Source of the DNA: Cytophagales bacterium | Lineage (GTDB): Bacteria > Pseudomonadota > Gammaproteobacteria > Burkholderiales > Burkholderiaceae_C | NCBI GenBank assembly: GCA_030054145.1 | Contig: JASGCK010000003.1 | Location: forward strand, 107,027 to 171,026 | Reading direction: 5' to 3' | Length of the DNA stretch: 64,000 nt | In this document: positions 36,242-45,514 of the stretch, piece by piece | How positions within the stretch are numbered: the stretch's first letter is position 1 | How the letters are laid out: each line of letters opens with the position of its first letter | Program-made: the position numbers and the translations under genes | The notes under the pieces: model-generated | Database searches by the model: none | What the model was told of the DNA's origin: nothing | Seen by the model: the letters and a program-made list of their open reading frames with translations, nothing else

Positions 36242-37327
36242 TTATCGCTTGGGAATACTGCCAGGTCCAGAGCGTGCATTTTCATCACTGAGTGTGTAGA
36301 AACAGTCAAACAATCCCTTGACTGTATCCCAAGGTACAGGCCCATTGACAAACATTTGAATCAAAGCCTTACCAGAGCTGACTGCATTGGCGCTGGTACT
36401 CAGTGAGGACCGCATGACTTCCAAGGTGTCCATATCGCTATGCGCATGCGAATCTTGCCCAGCATAGGTATTAAATTGTTTGATTTTTCCAGGTGCAGTG
36501 ACTTGAGGGTGGTTAGGACACGCCTCGCCGGTTGGTGGGAGTCGCTCAACATGCGCCTTCGAAAATGCGTCTTGCAGCATATGCAACAAGCTTCCCAGTG
36601 CGACATGATCAAGTTGGCTGTGCAGCACAGGTTGTCCAAGGGCAAAAAGTCGCTTGCTATCAAAGCCATTTTTGAAATGGATTCGAAACCCGTTAATTGG
36701 GATTTCCATGAGCGGTGTTGTGGGCGAAATTTCTCGGCTTGCCAGCTTCCACGTGTATTCAGCCCACATGAATATTTTTTGCTTTGTCTCAAAAGCTCGT
36801 TCCATATCCCGCGTTGCCATAGAATGAAAAAACTGTAAATCGCCAAAATGAGATCGAGCCATCAAGTTGTAGCCAGGGCCAAAAAAGAAGCCTCCAGCCG
36901 CACGCGCTTTAGCATCGAGAAAAAGCGTTGTCCAGCACTTGCTTGTCTTCCCAAATTGGACACGTTCGGTGAGATTTTTTGGACAGCCGCCGTAGTCGCC
37001 AGCATAAAGGAAAGGCGGGTTATCGTTCCAGCGTACTCCGGCAATCACGCGCGGGCTGAGTGGCCACTCGTTGTTCGACCCCACGCAATCCGCATCATTG
37101 CCGTTGTCTGCGCAACCAAACTGACGATTTGTAATCTCCTCATGTGCGGGATTAGAGAATTTTCGAACACCCGCACCAAAGAGTTTTTCTAGAACAGATT
37201 GAGTGGCTTTATCCTCAAATTTTTCAGAGGCGGTGATCTCTGGCCATAGTTCAAACGCCATACTGGGCAGCGTCCAATGGGTGAGCGTTGCAACTAGAGA
37301 AATAAGGATATATTTTTGTAATTTCAT
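36242..37327 (-). CDS. Secreted protein, possibly zinc-dependent phospholipase C-like
   Basis: 361 residues with a signal peptide (MKLQKY then hydrophobic, cleavage near SMA at about 22-24). Eight or more cysteines in the mature part suggest an exported, disulfide-bonded protein. HEEITN near residue 64 and ALGSLLHMLQDAFSKAHVER at about 246-265 resemble the helical metal-ligand segments of zinc-dependent phospholipase C/S1-P1-like enzymes. The assignment is tentative. It ends the minus-strand run that starts at 38911. Confidence 0.65.
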   Translation of the reverse strand: MKLQKYILISLVATLTHWTLPSMAFELWPEITASEKFEDKATQSVLEKLFGAGVRKFSNPAHEEITNRQFGCADNGNDADCVGSNNEWPLSPRVIAGVRWNDNPPFLYAGDYGGCPKNLTERVQFGKTSKCWTTLFLDAKARAAGGFFFGPGYNLMARSHFGDLQFFHSMATRDMERAFETKQKIFMWAEYTWKLASREISPTTPLMEIPINGFRIHFKNGFDSKRLFALGQPVLHSQLDHVALGSLLHMLQDAFSKAHVERLPPTGEACPNHPQVTAPGKIKQFNTYAGQDSHAHSDMDTLEVMRSSLSTSANAVSSGKALIQMFVNGPVPWDTVKGLFDCFYTLSDENARSGPGSIPKR

Positions 37328-37400
37328 ATTAAAAAATCAGGTCATTAGTTTTGAATATGCACGGTAAAACAAGCGCCCTCTGAAATAGTTTAAAAAATAG

Positions 37401-37868
37401 TTACGGATACTGCGCACGCGGCAACTCAAAATGCGGAGCATCCACAAAGGGTTTGCGCCCCGCACTGATACGCTTTTGGATGTAGTCGTGAACGACATCT
37501 TCCGTGGGCGCATCGGTGTTCGTTAGCAGCACGTCCCAATTACCGCCCCAGCGCAGGGGGACGTTGCATTCAATGGCTGCTGTTCGCATGGCTTCTGCTA
37601 GCTTGCAGAGCAAGTCCATTTCCCAGCGCCCTTTGTTGCCAATGAAGGCACATAAATCGACAGCGTGACCTGTGAGATGGCGCGAGTCCATGGTGTGGCT
37701 TGCGCCGCTAGCGACAAAGGCGCGTTGCTCTTCAATGGTTCGGATGCCGTCTGCGACGGCGAAGTCGATGGGCGTTATTTGAATGGCGCGTTTGACAACG
37801 CGCACTAGGTCAGAGTGGACACCATTCAGCTCTTTGAGTGAGCGGGTGCCTAGGATGTAGGTGGGCAT
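37401..37868 (-). CDS. M15-family peptidoglycan endopeptidase (L-Ala-D-Glu type, phage-like)
   Basis: 155 residues. Zinc ligands fit the M15 pattern: H64 and D71 in SRHLTGHAVD and H146 in DAPHFEL. It resembles phage endolysins such as that of T5, which cut the stem peptide of peptidoglycan. It has no signal peptide. No holin or other phage gene is adjacent, so it may be a domesticated lysin or a cargo enzyme. It sits between a hypothetical gene and the possible phospholipase-like gene. Confidence 0.88.
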   Translation of the reverse strand: MPTYILGTRSLKELNGVHSDLVRVVKRAIQITPIDFAVADGIRTIEEQRAFVASGASHTMDSRHLTGHAVDLCAFIGNKGRWEMDLLCKLAEAMRTAAIECNVPLRWGGNWDVLLTNTDAPTEDVVHDYIQKRISAGRKPFVDAPHFELPRAQYP

Positions 37869-37887
37869 GATGTTCTACTGATGCAAC

Positions 37888-38250
37888 TTAACGAATCGAC
37901 AAAATCAATGGGTACTGGCCAGGTGCAAGAATCAGATACTCGACAGTGACTTTGCTATAGCTTAAAAATGCTTGAGTGGCTTGCTGGGTACTTTCTGCTA
38001 AGTGTTTTTTCCAATCTGCAACATAACCAATTTGCCCCTTTGGCACAGACCCAAGACCACGCAGGTATTGGATTTGTGTACTGTTTTCAAGCTGTAAGTG
38101 AATGCCCAGTTCAATAGGTAGATCGCCTGAATAAATGCCTGTACCCTGTGCTCCGTCATAGCGACTGCCTTGAGCTGTTAATAATAAAACGTGTCCTGTA
38201 AAGCTGCCTTTGTCGCCAGCTTTAAGTGATGCTTTTGTGGTATTTGTCAT
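37888..38250 (-). CDS. Hypothetical protein
   Basis: 120 residues; I do not recognise the family. It has no signal peptide or membrane segment, and predicted strands predominate (GSFTGHVLLLTAQG, KVTVEYLILAPGQYPLILSI). It lies 13 bases downstream of a secreted-protein gene and 19 bases upstream of the M15 peptidase gene, so it is probably in the same operon. Confidence 0.7.
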   Translation of the reverse strand: MTNTTKASLKAGDKGSFTGHVLLLTAQGSRYDGAQGTGIYSGDLPIELGIHLQLENSTQIQYLRGLGSVPKGQIGYVADWKKHLAESTQQATQAFLSYSKVTVEYLILAPGQYPLILSIR

Positions 38251-38263
38251 GATGGTTTACTCT

Positions 38264-38911
38264 TTAAAAAAATGCGCAAGCGTTGTGCATTTCAAAAACT
38301 GCGGCCTTGGCTAGAGCAAAGTTTTCAGGGGACTTCTGAGGTTGTGTGAGCAAAGCTTTGCTGTAGTTGGTTGCACCACTAGCAAGCTCTTTGCGGACAT
38401 CTTCAAGAATTTTTGTTAGCGTTCCCGAGTTATGTGCTGCGTCTCCTTCTTTAGTCGCAACACTTTGATAGGAGCTTGCGGCTGTTGCAACACTCCAGCC
38501 TTTGGTTGCGTTGATGGCGCTTGCAGCTAGAGTTCCCGTGCCCGTAATCCCTGCAACAACCGTCCACCAGAAAGAGCTATTGCTGTTTTTGCGTAGCCTC
38601 ATTTGAATCTGCGATGCGCCCACCCCACATACTTCTTGGATGGCGTTGATTGCTTTTGTTAGTTTTCCTAAGCCATCCCGTTGATTTGTTGGGTTTGGAT
38701 TTGCTTCGTTAACAGTGTGTTCATTCAGATCAAGCAAAGCTTGATCGCGGCTAGCACGCAGTCTGTCAATATGAGGAGCGGTGTCAGCAGTCAATCGAAA
38801 CTGCATCGAGGCAAAGCTTGGCGTGCTGATGGTTGGCGTGGTTGGGGTTTGTGCAAATGCCTGTGATAAGCAGAAAAATGCAAATATTCCAATTTTCATT
38901 AACGATTTCAT
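38264..38911 (-). CDS. Hypothetical exported protein
   Basis: 215 residues from the ATG preceded by AAGGAG. It has a signal peptide (MKSLMKIGIFAFFCLSQAFA, cleavage after AFA). The mature part is helical, with a small hydrophobic segment (WWTVVAGITGTGTLAASAI, about 112-130) that could insert in a membrane. Family unknown. It is the first gene of the 36242-38911 minus-strand cluster. Confidence 0.75.
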   Translation of the reverse strand: MKSLMKIGIFAFFCLSQAFAQTPTTPTISTPSFASMQFRLTADTAPHIDRLRASRDQALLDLNEHTVNEANPNPTNQRDGLGKLTKAINAIQEVCGVGASQIQMRLRKNSNSSFWWTVVAGITGTGTLAASAINATKGWSVATAASSYQSVATKEGDAAHNSGTLTKILEDVRKELASGATNYSKALLTQPQKSPENFALAKAAVFEMHNACAFF

Positions 38912-38937
38912 GATTTCTCCTTTTCTTTTCATGTTTT

Positions 38938-38977
38938 AAAAAATCCCCGCCCACAAGCCTGAACCAACAGGCGGGGA
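38938..38977 (-). terminator. Rho-independent terminator after the lipoprotein gene
   Basis: On the minus strand CCCCGCC and GGCGGGG flank an 18-base loop and are followed by ATTTTTTA. It is 21 bases past the lipoprotein stop codon and separates that gene from the 38911 operon. Confidence 0.75.
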
Positions 38978-38998
38978 AACTCCCTCACGAACAAAGAT

Positions 38999-41287
38999 TT
39001 AAGACTTACGCATACTCACCGCCAAGGTGTTATTCACACGGCGTGCGTCGTAGCCGTTGAATTGAAGCAGTCCAAAGCCCGCGCCTTTGCCTTGTGCTTT
39101 GTCAAAGAGCCTGAAGTTGCCAGTGCTGACGCCGTTGCTCATTTCGCAGTGTTGATCGGTCCCGCCTGACGAAGAGCAGCCAATCGTTGCTTTGCGCCAA
39201 CTGGAGTACACGTCCACACTGTCGTCGAAACCTGCGTTTGCGTTTAGCGCGTCTTTGCCAGAAATCCTGACGGATTTAGGCGCCCATTTAGCAGCGCTTG
39301 GGATTTGCCAAGCTGCGCCGCCAGTGGAGGTCGCTACGTTGTATTTGCCAACCGTGTTATACGATAGCGGCATGCCGCCTGTGGCCGCCGATGCTGCTGT
39401 GATTTGTGTGCGCATATCGGCTGTGAGTGACGGCCATTTTGGCAAAGAGAGCGTAATTTCTGCCAAGGTAGGTGCGCGGCGCAAGGTGCGGCGGTACGTG
39501 GTGCCAACGGGCGTGGTGTCGTTCCAGTTGGTGTAGAGGTCAAACTTCCATGTGCCTTGATCAGGGATGGTGGCAAGCTCCTCATCCGTCCAGTTTTTGG
39601 GCGTTGTTTGGTTGTTGTTGTTGTCGCAGGTCCAAAAGAGTGAGCCATCAATGTCGCGTGGGTGGTTGTTGGACGACGAGCTGCAGTATGTGCTGCTAGA
39701 AGTAGTGGAAGGATCGGTATAAGCGGCTGCCATGCGAAGCACGCTGGTTGTTACTGCCGTGTATTGACCCGTGTCGCTAGGTTTTGATAAACCCATATAA
39801 CCATAGCCGCCGCCCACGATTTGTTTGAGCGTAAGTGTGTTCCCCTTGGGTGTTGTGACCACCACTTTGCCAAAGTTGTGTTTGGCGTTGACGAAAACGC
39901 TGTAGCCCGTATTGATGTAGCTGTATTTGCTAAAGTCCGCGTGCGTAAAGTCTTTGAATTCGGCGCGTGGCTCGATGGATACATCCACATTTGACAAGTT
40001 CCCTGTGAGGAATAGTTTGCCGTTGGCATCGGGCCGTGCGGTATAGACCTCGACGTTCGAGTTGGCAAGCCGCGTGGTAACCCCGCTGCTATCCGTCCAA
40101 TCAAAAGGAGCCACCCATTTGGCGGTAAATACCACATCGCCCGTCATGGGTTTGGTGGGGTCGGTATTGCCAGCGTTTTTAACGGTGAATTCGTAGCTGC
40201 CTTGGCTGAATTGAACGCCCAATCCAGTGTTGTTGGTAAATATGCTAGGAAACGCTTGATTGCCCCTTACCACATAGCCGTTATCTTTGTATTTGCTGGG
40301 GTCGTTGTTCAAGAAGAGACCTTTGCAGGTGTTACTCACGATGTTGGTGGCAACAGCCGTAGCCGCATTGGTGTTGTCCACCCGTGTGGATTGAGGCTCG
40401 GCATAGCAAGCAGTCATGCGGGTTAAAAGGTCATTAATTTGCCCAGTTGTGCCAGATGCAACAGCATTAGCTGTTGTCACCTGTATGGCTGCGGCTGCGG
40501 CAGGCGTTACCACGGTGGATGGCGCGGGCGCTGCCTCATTTGGCTTGCCAGCTAAGGTCAGAACGAGAGGGGCGGGCGCCTCTGTTGACTCGTCGCGTGT
40601 GGCCGTAGTGGTAACAGACATCGTCGCTGCCCCCGATCCAGTGGGCGTGACAATAATCTTGACGTTATCGAGCACCGCATCCATGCCTGTGCCGTTGGTT
40701 GTGAGTGTGCCCGTAAACGGATTAGCGGCTGTCTTCATTGCATCTGGGGCAAGTAGGGTGTAGACGTTCAGTACCGCGGTTTCTTGCGCGGCAACAGCCG
40801 TAGGACTTGCAAGGGTTGAACCACTTGGGGTTTGAATCTGCGCTACGATGCCTGTCGTCTCATCGTTTGGGTCGCCATTGACTAAAAGCGCTGCAACTGC
40901 GTGAGTAGCAGAGTTGACATTGACGGTGCTTGGGGTCAATGCCGCAACCACGCTGACCAAGGGTTCTTTGTCGGGGTGCGTCGCTGTAATGACCAACGGC
41001 GCTTTTGCTGCGGGAGCAATCGCACAGCTATAAATGCCGTCATCTAACGCGGTAGTGGTGTCGCAAACCGTAGCGCCAGTGCTATCGGTGACCACCACGT
41101 GCGTACCTTGCGGCCATGCCGCACCGACTGAAATAGTGCCACCAATGGGTACAGAACTGGCACCACCGCCGCCGCTGCTACTGCCACCGCCGCTACTGCC
41201 ACCGCCGCACGCGATAAGCAAAGCGCTCGCGCTAAGCGCTGCCGCGCACACCAAGATGGTGGCGCGTAGTTTTCGATCTAATTTCAT
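38999..41287 (-). CDS. Large lipoprotein of unknown function
   Basis: 762 residues. The signal peptide ends in a lipobox LIAC with C27 as the lipidated residue, followed by a long Gly/Ser linker. The mature part begins with a carboxypeptidase-regulatory-like beta-sandwich (about 45-115), then Ala/Thr/Val-rich and Asp/Asn-rich segments. A late cluster of cysteines (GCSSSGGTDQHC) is present. I recognise no catalytic motif. A TCACCT-N4-AGGTGA palindrome lies 60 bases upstream, shared with the promoter of the adjacent two-component system, which may control it. Confidence 0.85.
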   Translation of the reverse strand: MKLDRKLRATILVCAAALSASALLIACGGGSSGGGSSSGGGGASSVPIGGTISVGAAWPQGTHVVVTDSTGATVCDTTTALDDGIYSCAIAPAAKAPLVITATHPDKEPLVSVVAALTPSTVNVNSATHAVAALLVNGDPNDETTGIVAQIQTPSGSTLASPTAVAAQETAVLNVYTLLAPDAMKTAANPFTGTLTTNGTGMDAVLDNVKIIVTPTGSGAATMSVTTTATRDESTEAPAPLVLTLAGKPNEAAPAPSTVVTPAAAAAIQVTTANAVASGTTGQINDLLTRMTACYAEPQSTRVDNTNAATAVATNIVSNTCKGLFLNNDPSKYKDNGYVVRGNQAFPSIFTNNTGLGVQFSQGSYEFTVKNAGNTDPTKPMTGDVVFTAKWVAPFDWTDSSGVTTRLANSNVEVYTARPDANGKLFLTGNLSNVDVSIEPRAEFKDFTHADFSKYSYINTGYSVFVNAKHNFGKVVVTTPKGNTLTLKQIVGGGYGYMGLSKPSDTGQYTAVTTSVLRMAAAYTDPSTTSSSTYCSSSSNNHPRDIDGSLFWTCDNNNNQTTPKNWTDEELATIPDQGTWKFDLYTNWNDTTPVGTTYRRTLRRAPTLAEITLSLPKWPSLTADMRTQITAASAATGGMPLSYNTVGKYNVATSTGGAAWQIPSAAKWAPKSVRISGKDALNANAGFDDSVDVYSSWRKATIGCSSSGGTDQHCEMSNGVSTGNFRLFDKAQGKGAGFGLLQFNGYDARRVNNTLAVSMRKS

Positions 41288-41347
41288 GATGAGACTCCTA
41301 GTTGGTTGAAGGTGTCTCGATTGAAAGATGAATTCAACGCGTTGTCG

Positions 41348-41363
41348 TCACCTATTCAGGTGA
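41348..41363. promoter_or_regulatory. TCACCT-N4-AGGTGA palindrome upstream of the lipoprotein gene
   Basis: TCACCTATTCAGGTGA, with 7-bp arms if the flanking G and C are counted. It overlaps the stop codon of the histidine kinase gene and is about 60 bases upstream of the lipoprotein start. It is nearly identical to the palindrome at 43240-43255. It is a likely response-regulator binding site. Confidence 0.6.
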
Positions 41364-43172
41364 CAAGATGAGCACTCGAACGGGTATCTTGAGTTGATGC
41401 GAAAGACCTTGAGGGGCAATACTTTTGCAGACGTGCGCGGCGCTTAGTTCTTGCACCCTTCTCTGAATGGATAACGTCCCAGCACCTTGATTCGCTTCAA
41501 CATATCCTCGACCATCATCGACAAAATTTAGCTGTAGCGTTTCGCCATCTATCCATGCCGCCAAAGTAATGCAATGAGCTTGGGCATGTTTAATCACATT
41601 TGTGCAGAATTCAAAAATCAGCCTTTGTAGACTCAGAGCGGCATCTTGCTGCAAAGGCAAATCCATTGTCGGCAACTTGACTTGCCATAGAAGTTGAATG
41701 TTTTGTCGATTTAATCGGGTTTCAATTCGGTACCGTATATGCCCAAATAGCTCAGGCAACGTGCCATCAAAGCTATCGGAGCCATCCATCAGCACGCGAA
41801 GCTGCTCGATGGTTGTCCGAACCTCCGTGCGAAGATCATCTTTGTGAGTCGTACCTTGTTCTACCATTCCCAAAAGACTGTTGAGTTGTAGCCCCATGCC
41901 ATCATGCAGATCTTGAAGTAGGCGTTTTCGCTCATCAAAGTGGGCTTGCGTAGCGAGTAACTTAGCCTTGACTTCATACTCTTGAGTCAATTCCTGTTTG
42001 CGTTCATTCAACTCTTGCTCTACCGATAGGCGTAGCGCTTTCTCTTTTTGCACTTGCCTTAGCAATCGATCCGTCATGACCCAAGCCATCGCGAGCAAAA
42101 AGGGAACCAAGGCGTATCTAACCAACGTAAATCCACCATACCCGTCACGGGAGTAATAAACTAGCCAGTGATCGTACAGCCCCATAGTGATAGCGAAAGC
42201 ACTTGCAACAGCAAATGAGGCGGAAGTGCTCGTGCGCTGTCTATACCAAGCGGCAATAAACGTGAAACTCATCACGCCAACGAACATGAAAGTGAGTAAG
42301 TTCCAAGCCTGCCTAAGCGGAGGAAGTAGCAAAATTGCGTAGGCAGAGATGACGCTGATGCATAAAGCTAGGTAGAGATAGATGACTTTGATCAGCCATG
42401 CTTTTTTAAGTGATAGCTCTTGCAAACAAAAGGCGGCCATGCAAGCGACAAAGCATACATAGCTGGTATCTACAATCCACGCCCATGCTGGGTACGGGAT
42501 GGGGATCGTATCAAGGACGGCGTATGACGTACGAATGGCACACAGAACGCAAGATGCTGTGAATAGCCAAAATTGTTTTTCCTTTAACCGTATGACCAAA
42601 CCAAGCCCAAAAATGGCAAAAATGAGGCAGATAAAAATGACGCTTAAAGTGCTCGATGTTTGAAAAAAATAGCGCCAGTTATAAATGGGTTTGAGTTGCG
42701 TATGAGGGGCCATATAAAAATGAGATAAGCCCGCGTATCGACTCTTGTCGCCCTCTATGACAATGACTAGCTTATTGCCGCCTTGTTGTAAATAATCTTT
42801 TGGAATGAGGACGTAGTGCGGTATTTGCGCATAGTCAAATTGAGTTTGCCCCCATGCACCTAGCTGCACTAAAAGCCTATCGTTCAATGTAATTTGTAAT
42901 CGATTACCCGCGCGCGGGATATACAACCCCCATAACTCAGTGGGGGCACGGCTTAATTGAAACGGTACAGTGTATTGAGATTGTCCTGTTTTACCTGTTC
43001 TATTCCAGATATCTGGCAAAGCAGGTGTTTCGAGTGTTTTGTCAATCGTATTGATTGTGTCGAGCGAAAAAGTAACGTCTAAGGTTTGGGCATAGCCACT
43101 CGTTAGCAATCCACCAAGAATAACGCTGATAGCAAAGCGAAGAATGATTTCAGAACAGAAACGCAGTAGCAT
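41352..43172 (-). CDS. 7TMR-DISM-type sensor histidine kinase (second copy)
   Basis: About 606 residues. It has a signal sequence ending YAQ, an extracytoplasmic sensor domain, about seven transmembrane helices (42620-42060 region), a coiled coil, HisKA_3 with the phospho-accepting His in LQDLHDGMGLQLNSL, and HATPase_c (N-box FEFCTNVIKHAQAH; DDGRGY). It is paralogous to the kinase at 26262. The ATG at 43172 is preferred because the upstream GTG at 43238 abuts an operator palindrome. It is divergent from its probable partner regulator. Confidence 0.87.
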   Translation of the reverse strand: MLLRFCSEIILRFAISVILGGLLTSGYAQTLDVTFSLDTINTIDKTLETPALPDIWNRTGKTGQSQYTVPFQLSRAPTELWGLYIPRAGNRLQITLNDRLLVQLGAWGQTQFDYAQIPHYVLIPKDYLQQGGNKLVIVIEGDKSRYAGLSHFYMAPHTQLKPIYNWRYFFQTSSTLSVIFICLIFAIFGLGLVIRLKEKQFWLFTASCVLCAIRTSYAVLDTIPIPYPAWAWIVDTSYVCFVACMAAFCLQELSLKKAWLIKVIYLYLALCISVISAYAILLLPPLRQAWNLLTFMFVGVMSFTFIAAWYRQRTSTSASFAVASAFAITMGLYDHWLVYYSRDGYGGFTLVRYALVPFLLAMAWVMTDRLLRQVQKEKALRLSVEQELNERKQELTQEYEVKAKLLATQAHFDERKRLLQDLHDGMGLQLNSLLGMVEQGTTHKDDLRTEVRTTIEQLRVLMDGSDSFDGTLPELFGHIRYRIETRLNRQNIQLLWQVKLPTMDLPLQQDAALSLQRLIFEFCTNVIKHAQAHCITLAAWIDGETLQLNFVDDGRGYVEANQGAGTLSIQRRVQELSAAHVCKSIAPQGLSHQLKIPVRVLILSPE

Positions 43173-43239
43173 ATCGATTGGTTTTGTCACAAAATCGCCA
43201 TTATGGTTCAGAGTTTCGATGCGTGGGCAAAGCCGCACC

Positions 43240-43255
43240 TCACCTAAATAGGTGA
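43240..43255. promoter_or_regulatory. TCACCT-N4-AGGTGA palindrome in the divergent kinase/regulator promoter
   Basis: TCACCTAAATAGGTGA lies about mid-way in the 118-base gap between the kinase start (43172) and the regulator start (43291). It has the same arms as the 41348 site and differs only in the 4-base spacer. Autoregulation of both genes is the simplest reading. Confidence 0.6.
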
Positions 43256-43290
43256 CGCACGGCTCGGTGAGAGCGCTTTATCATGCTTCC

Positions 43291-44007
43291 ATGACATCCA
43301 ATAGCCAACCGATCCGAGTCGTTTTAGTCGAAGATGATATTTATTGTCAAGCTAGATTGCTGGCGGCTTTATCTGCAGCAGAGGACTTGATTGTGGTTGC
43401 TGTTTTTGTCGAAGGAAAGCCTGCCTTAGACTGGTTAAAGAAAAATTCACTTGACGTGTTGTTGTGTGATCTAGGTCTTCCAGACGTACCAGGTCTTGCC
43501 GTCATCTCTACTTGCGCACAACTACATCCCAAAGCTGATATTTTGGTGGTGACGATGTACGATGACCAAACGCATATTGTGCGGGCATTAGAAGCGGGTG
43601 CGAGTGGTTATCTGCTGAAAGATGGTATGCAAAACGAGATCGCTGCGCAAGTTCGGGAGCTAAGGGATGGTGGCGCACCGATGACACCTGTGATTGCACG
43701 GCAAGTGCTGAAGCGTTTTAGACCTGCTGTAACGGTCTCAAATCAAACGATACTCAAGTCACGTCGAGAGCCTCAGTCTTCAGAGTTGACGGCCAAAGAG
43801 TTGTTGATTCTCAATCGGATTGCGCAAGGTTTTCGTTATGCAGAAATTGCCAATTTAGAGAAGATATCGGTCAATACCGTAAATACCCACGTCAAACGTA
43901 TTTACAGCAAGTTGGCCGTGAGTTCTCGAACGGAAGCGGTCTTCGAGGCTCAAAACATGGGACTGCTTGATACAGGAATTAGTGGGAACAAACTACGTCA
44001 AATTTAA
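43291..44007 (+). CDS. NarL/LuxR-type response regulator (second copy)
   Basis: 238 residues. It has acidic VEDD at 13-16, phospho-acceptor D60 (LLCDLGLPD), Lys in YLLKDGMQ and a C-terminal LuxR HTH (KELLILNRIAQGFRYAEIANLEKI). It is strongly similar to the regulator at 25580, with conserved GGAPMTPVIARQ/GGSPMSPIIARQ segments. It is probably the partner of the divergent kinase and binder of the TCACCT-N4-AGGTGA sites. Confidence 0.92.
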   Translation: MTSNSQPIRVVLVEDDIYCQARLLAALSAAEDLIVVAVFVEGKPALDWLKKNSLDVLLCDLGLPDVPGLAVISTCAQLHPKADILVVTMYDDQTHIVRALEAGASGYLLKDGMQNEIAAQVRELRDGGAPMTPVIARQVLKRFRPAVTVSNQTILKSRREPQSSELTAKELLILNRIAQGFRYAEIANLEKISVNTVNTHVKRIYSKLAVSSRTEAVFEAQNMGLLDTGISGNKLRQI

Positions 44008-44024
44008 TCACAAGGAGACTGAAT

Positions 44025-45491
44025 ATGAATATAAGTGTGAGCGATTTATTGGGTCTAAATACATTCAATATCACGGGAGCACCCATTGTCAGCAATGCTG
44101 CTGACATACAGCAACGTAGGGATGCTGGTGTGAATATGTCCATTGCAGGTATGCGGCATAGTCAGGGAGGTCATACGGCGCTAAAAGATGGCGAAATGCT
44201 TTTGACGGAGACGATGAACACGAAACCTCGTGCTCACGGCGGGTCGCCTGATGCGGCTCAAGCAGATGCGATGCCGCCGACCACTGTGACGGTTGATGCA
44301 GGCATGACGTGGGCTGAGCTGCATTTTCATTTAGGGGTGCTTCGTGGCGCACCCTGCGTGCATCAATCATCTGCGCATTTCAGTATTGGCGGTTCGATAT
44401 CAGTGAATTGCCACGGGAGGGATATCAATTTCGGTTCGATTGCAAGCACGGTGGAGAGCCTTGAGGTGCTGGCTGGAGACGGAAAAACATATACGGCCTC
44501 GCGGACACAAAACAACGATCTTTTTCGAGCGGTCATTGGTGGCTACGGCGCTTGCGGTGTGATTCTGAATGCCACTTTGAAGGTGGCACCAAATTTCATG
44601 ATGTGGCGCACGCAAAATATGGATAAGCAGAAACCGCTAACCCTTGATGAATATGAACAACATTTACACAAAGTTGAAAATGAAAAAATTGATTACTTAC
44701 AAATGCACCACGGCTGGGTCAACGTGTCTGCTGATGATTATTTGGGTAAGGTCATTGCCTATGATGTTTTGAAAGTTGATCCGCAAATGGCGACCAATCA
44801 AAACGGCAGCATGGAATTGGGGAAAGATAACGAGTTAAAGCATGAAGGCTGGGGCGAAGGCGAGATTTTGCGTGCGGGTTGGCATGCGATGCATGGCGAC
44901 AAGAATATCAAGAAACAAATTTGGGAGGCATTAGTTCGGAATTGCAGTGATACGAAACCGTACTCGCGGATAAACTTTTTACGCGAATCGATTAGTTTTA
45001 CGCAGTCCAAATTTGACGGCAAAGGCGTGGATATGCTGCAAGAGTATTTTGTGCCCCTCTCAAGCTTTAAATTGTTTATGGAGAGGCTCAAAACTATCTT
45101 CCCGTATAACGATGGTGATGGTGCAATGGCTGATGGCGTGCAACTCAACAGCATCACGATTCGGTATGTCCGTGCCGAGGACGATGAGCGCGCTGTGCCG
45201 TATCTATCGTACTGCCCGAAGGGTCAATCACGGATATCCGTTGCAGTTGATGCTTATGTGCCGTTTGGCGGTCAGCACCCATGCCCAAAGGCTAGGGATC
45301 AATTTATTGGAGCAATGGATGCGGCAATTGAGCGAGGTGGTTCTTATTATTTGCCGTACTACTCTTTTGCGGATCAAGCCCTATTTGAGCGTGCCTACAC
45401 CAATGTTGCAGCACTCAAGAGCGCGATTGGTAGGTACAACCCAGATCACCGATTTAGCAATGAATTTCTAAAGCAATACAAAATTCATTAA
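44025..45491 (+). CDS. FAD-binding (PCMH/BBE-type) oxidoreductase
   Basis: 488 residues. The FAD-binding half includes VDAGMTWAELHFHLG, a HQSSAHFSIGGSISVNCHG loop and GDGKTYTASR, with IGGYGACGVI near residue 170. The substrate domain is unrecognised; the C-terminus NPDHRFSNEFLKQY resembles oxygen-dependent FAD-linked oxidases. AAGGAG precedes the ATG. It lies 17 bases after the response regulator gene on the same strand and may be co-transcribed. It has no signal peptide, and the substrate is unknown. Confidence 0.85.
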   Translation: MNISVSDLLGLNTFNITGAPIVSNAADIQQRRDAGVNMSIAGMRHSQGGHTALKDGEMLLTETMNTKPRAHGGSPDAAQADAMPPTTVTVDAGMTWAELHFHLGVLRGAPCVHQSSAHFSIGGSISVNCHGRDINFGSIASTVESLEVLAGDGKTYTASRTQNNDLFRAVIGGYGACGVILNATLKVAPNFMMWRTQNMDKQKPLTLDEYEQHLHKVENEKIDYLQMHHGWVNVSADDYLGKVIAYDVLKVDPQMATNQNGSMELGKDNELKHEGWGEGEILRAGWHAMHGDKNIKKQIWEALVRNCSDTKPYSRINFLRESISFTQSKFDGKGVDMLQEYFVPLSSFKLFMERLKTIFPYNDGDGAMADGVQLNSITIRYVRAEDDERAVPYLSYCPKGQSRISVAVDAYVPFGGQHPCPKARDQFIGAMDAAIERGGSYYLPYYSFADQALFERAYTNVAALKSAIGRYNPDHRFSNEFLKQYKIH

Positions 45492-45514
45492 GCCATTCAT
45501 ACAAGGAGAAAAAA

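Noticed and set aside
36055..36351. 98-codon minus-strand frame overlapping the end of the possible phospholipase-like gene
   Set aside because: No ribosome-binding site or family pattern, and it overlaps a better-supported gene; regarded as a shadow frame.
37401..37868. Prophage suggested by the endolysin-like M15 gene
   Set aside because: No integrase, capsid, tail, holin or terminase genes are in the region.
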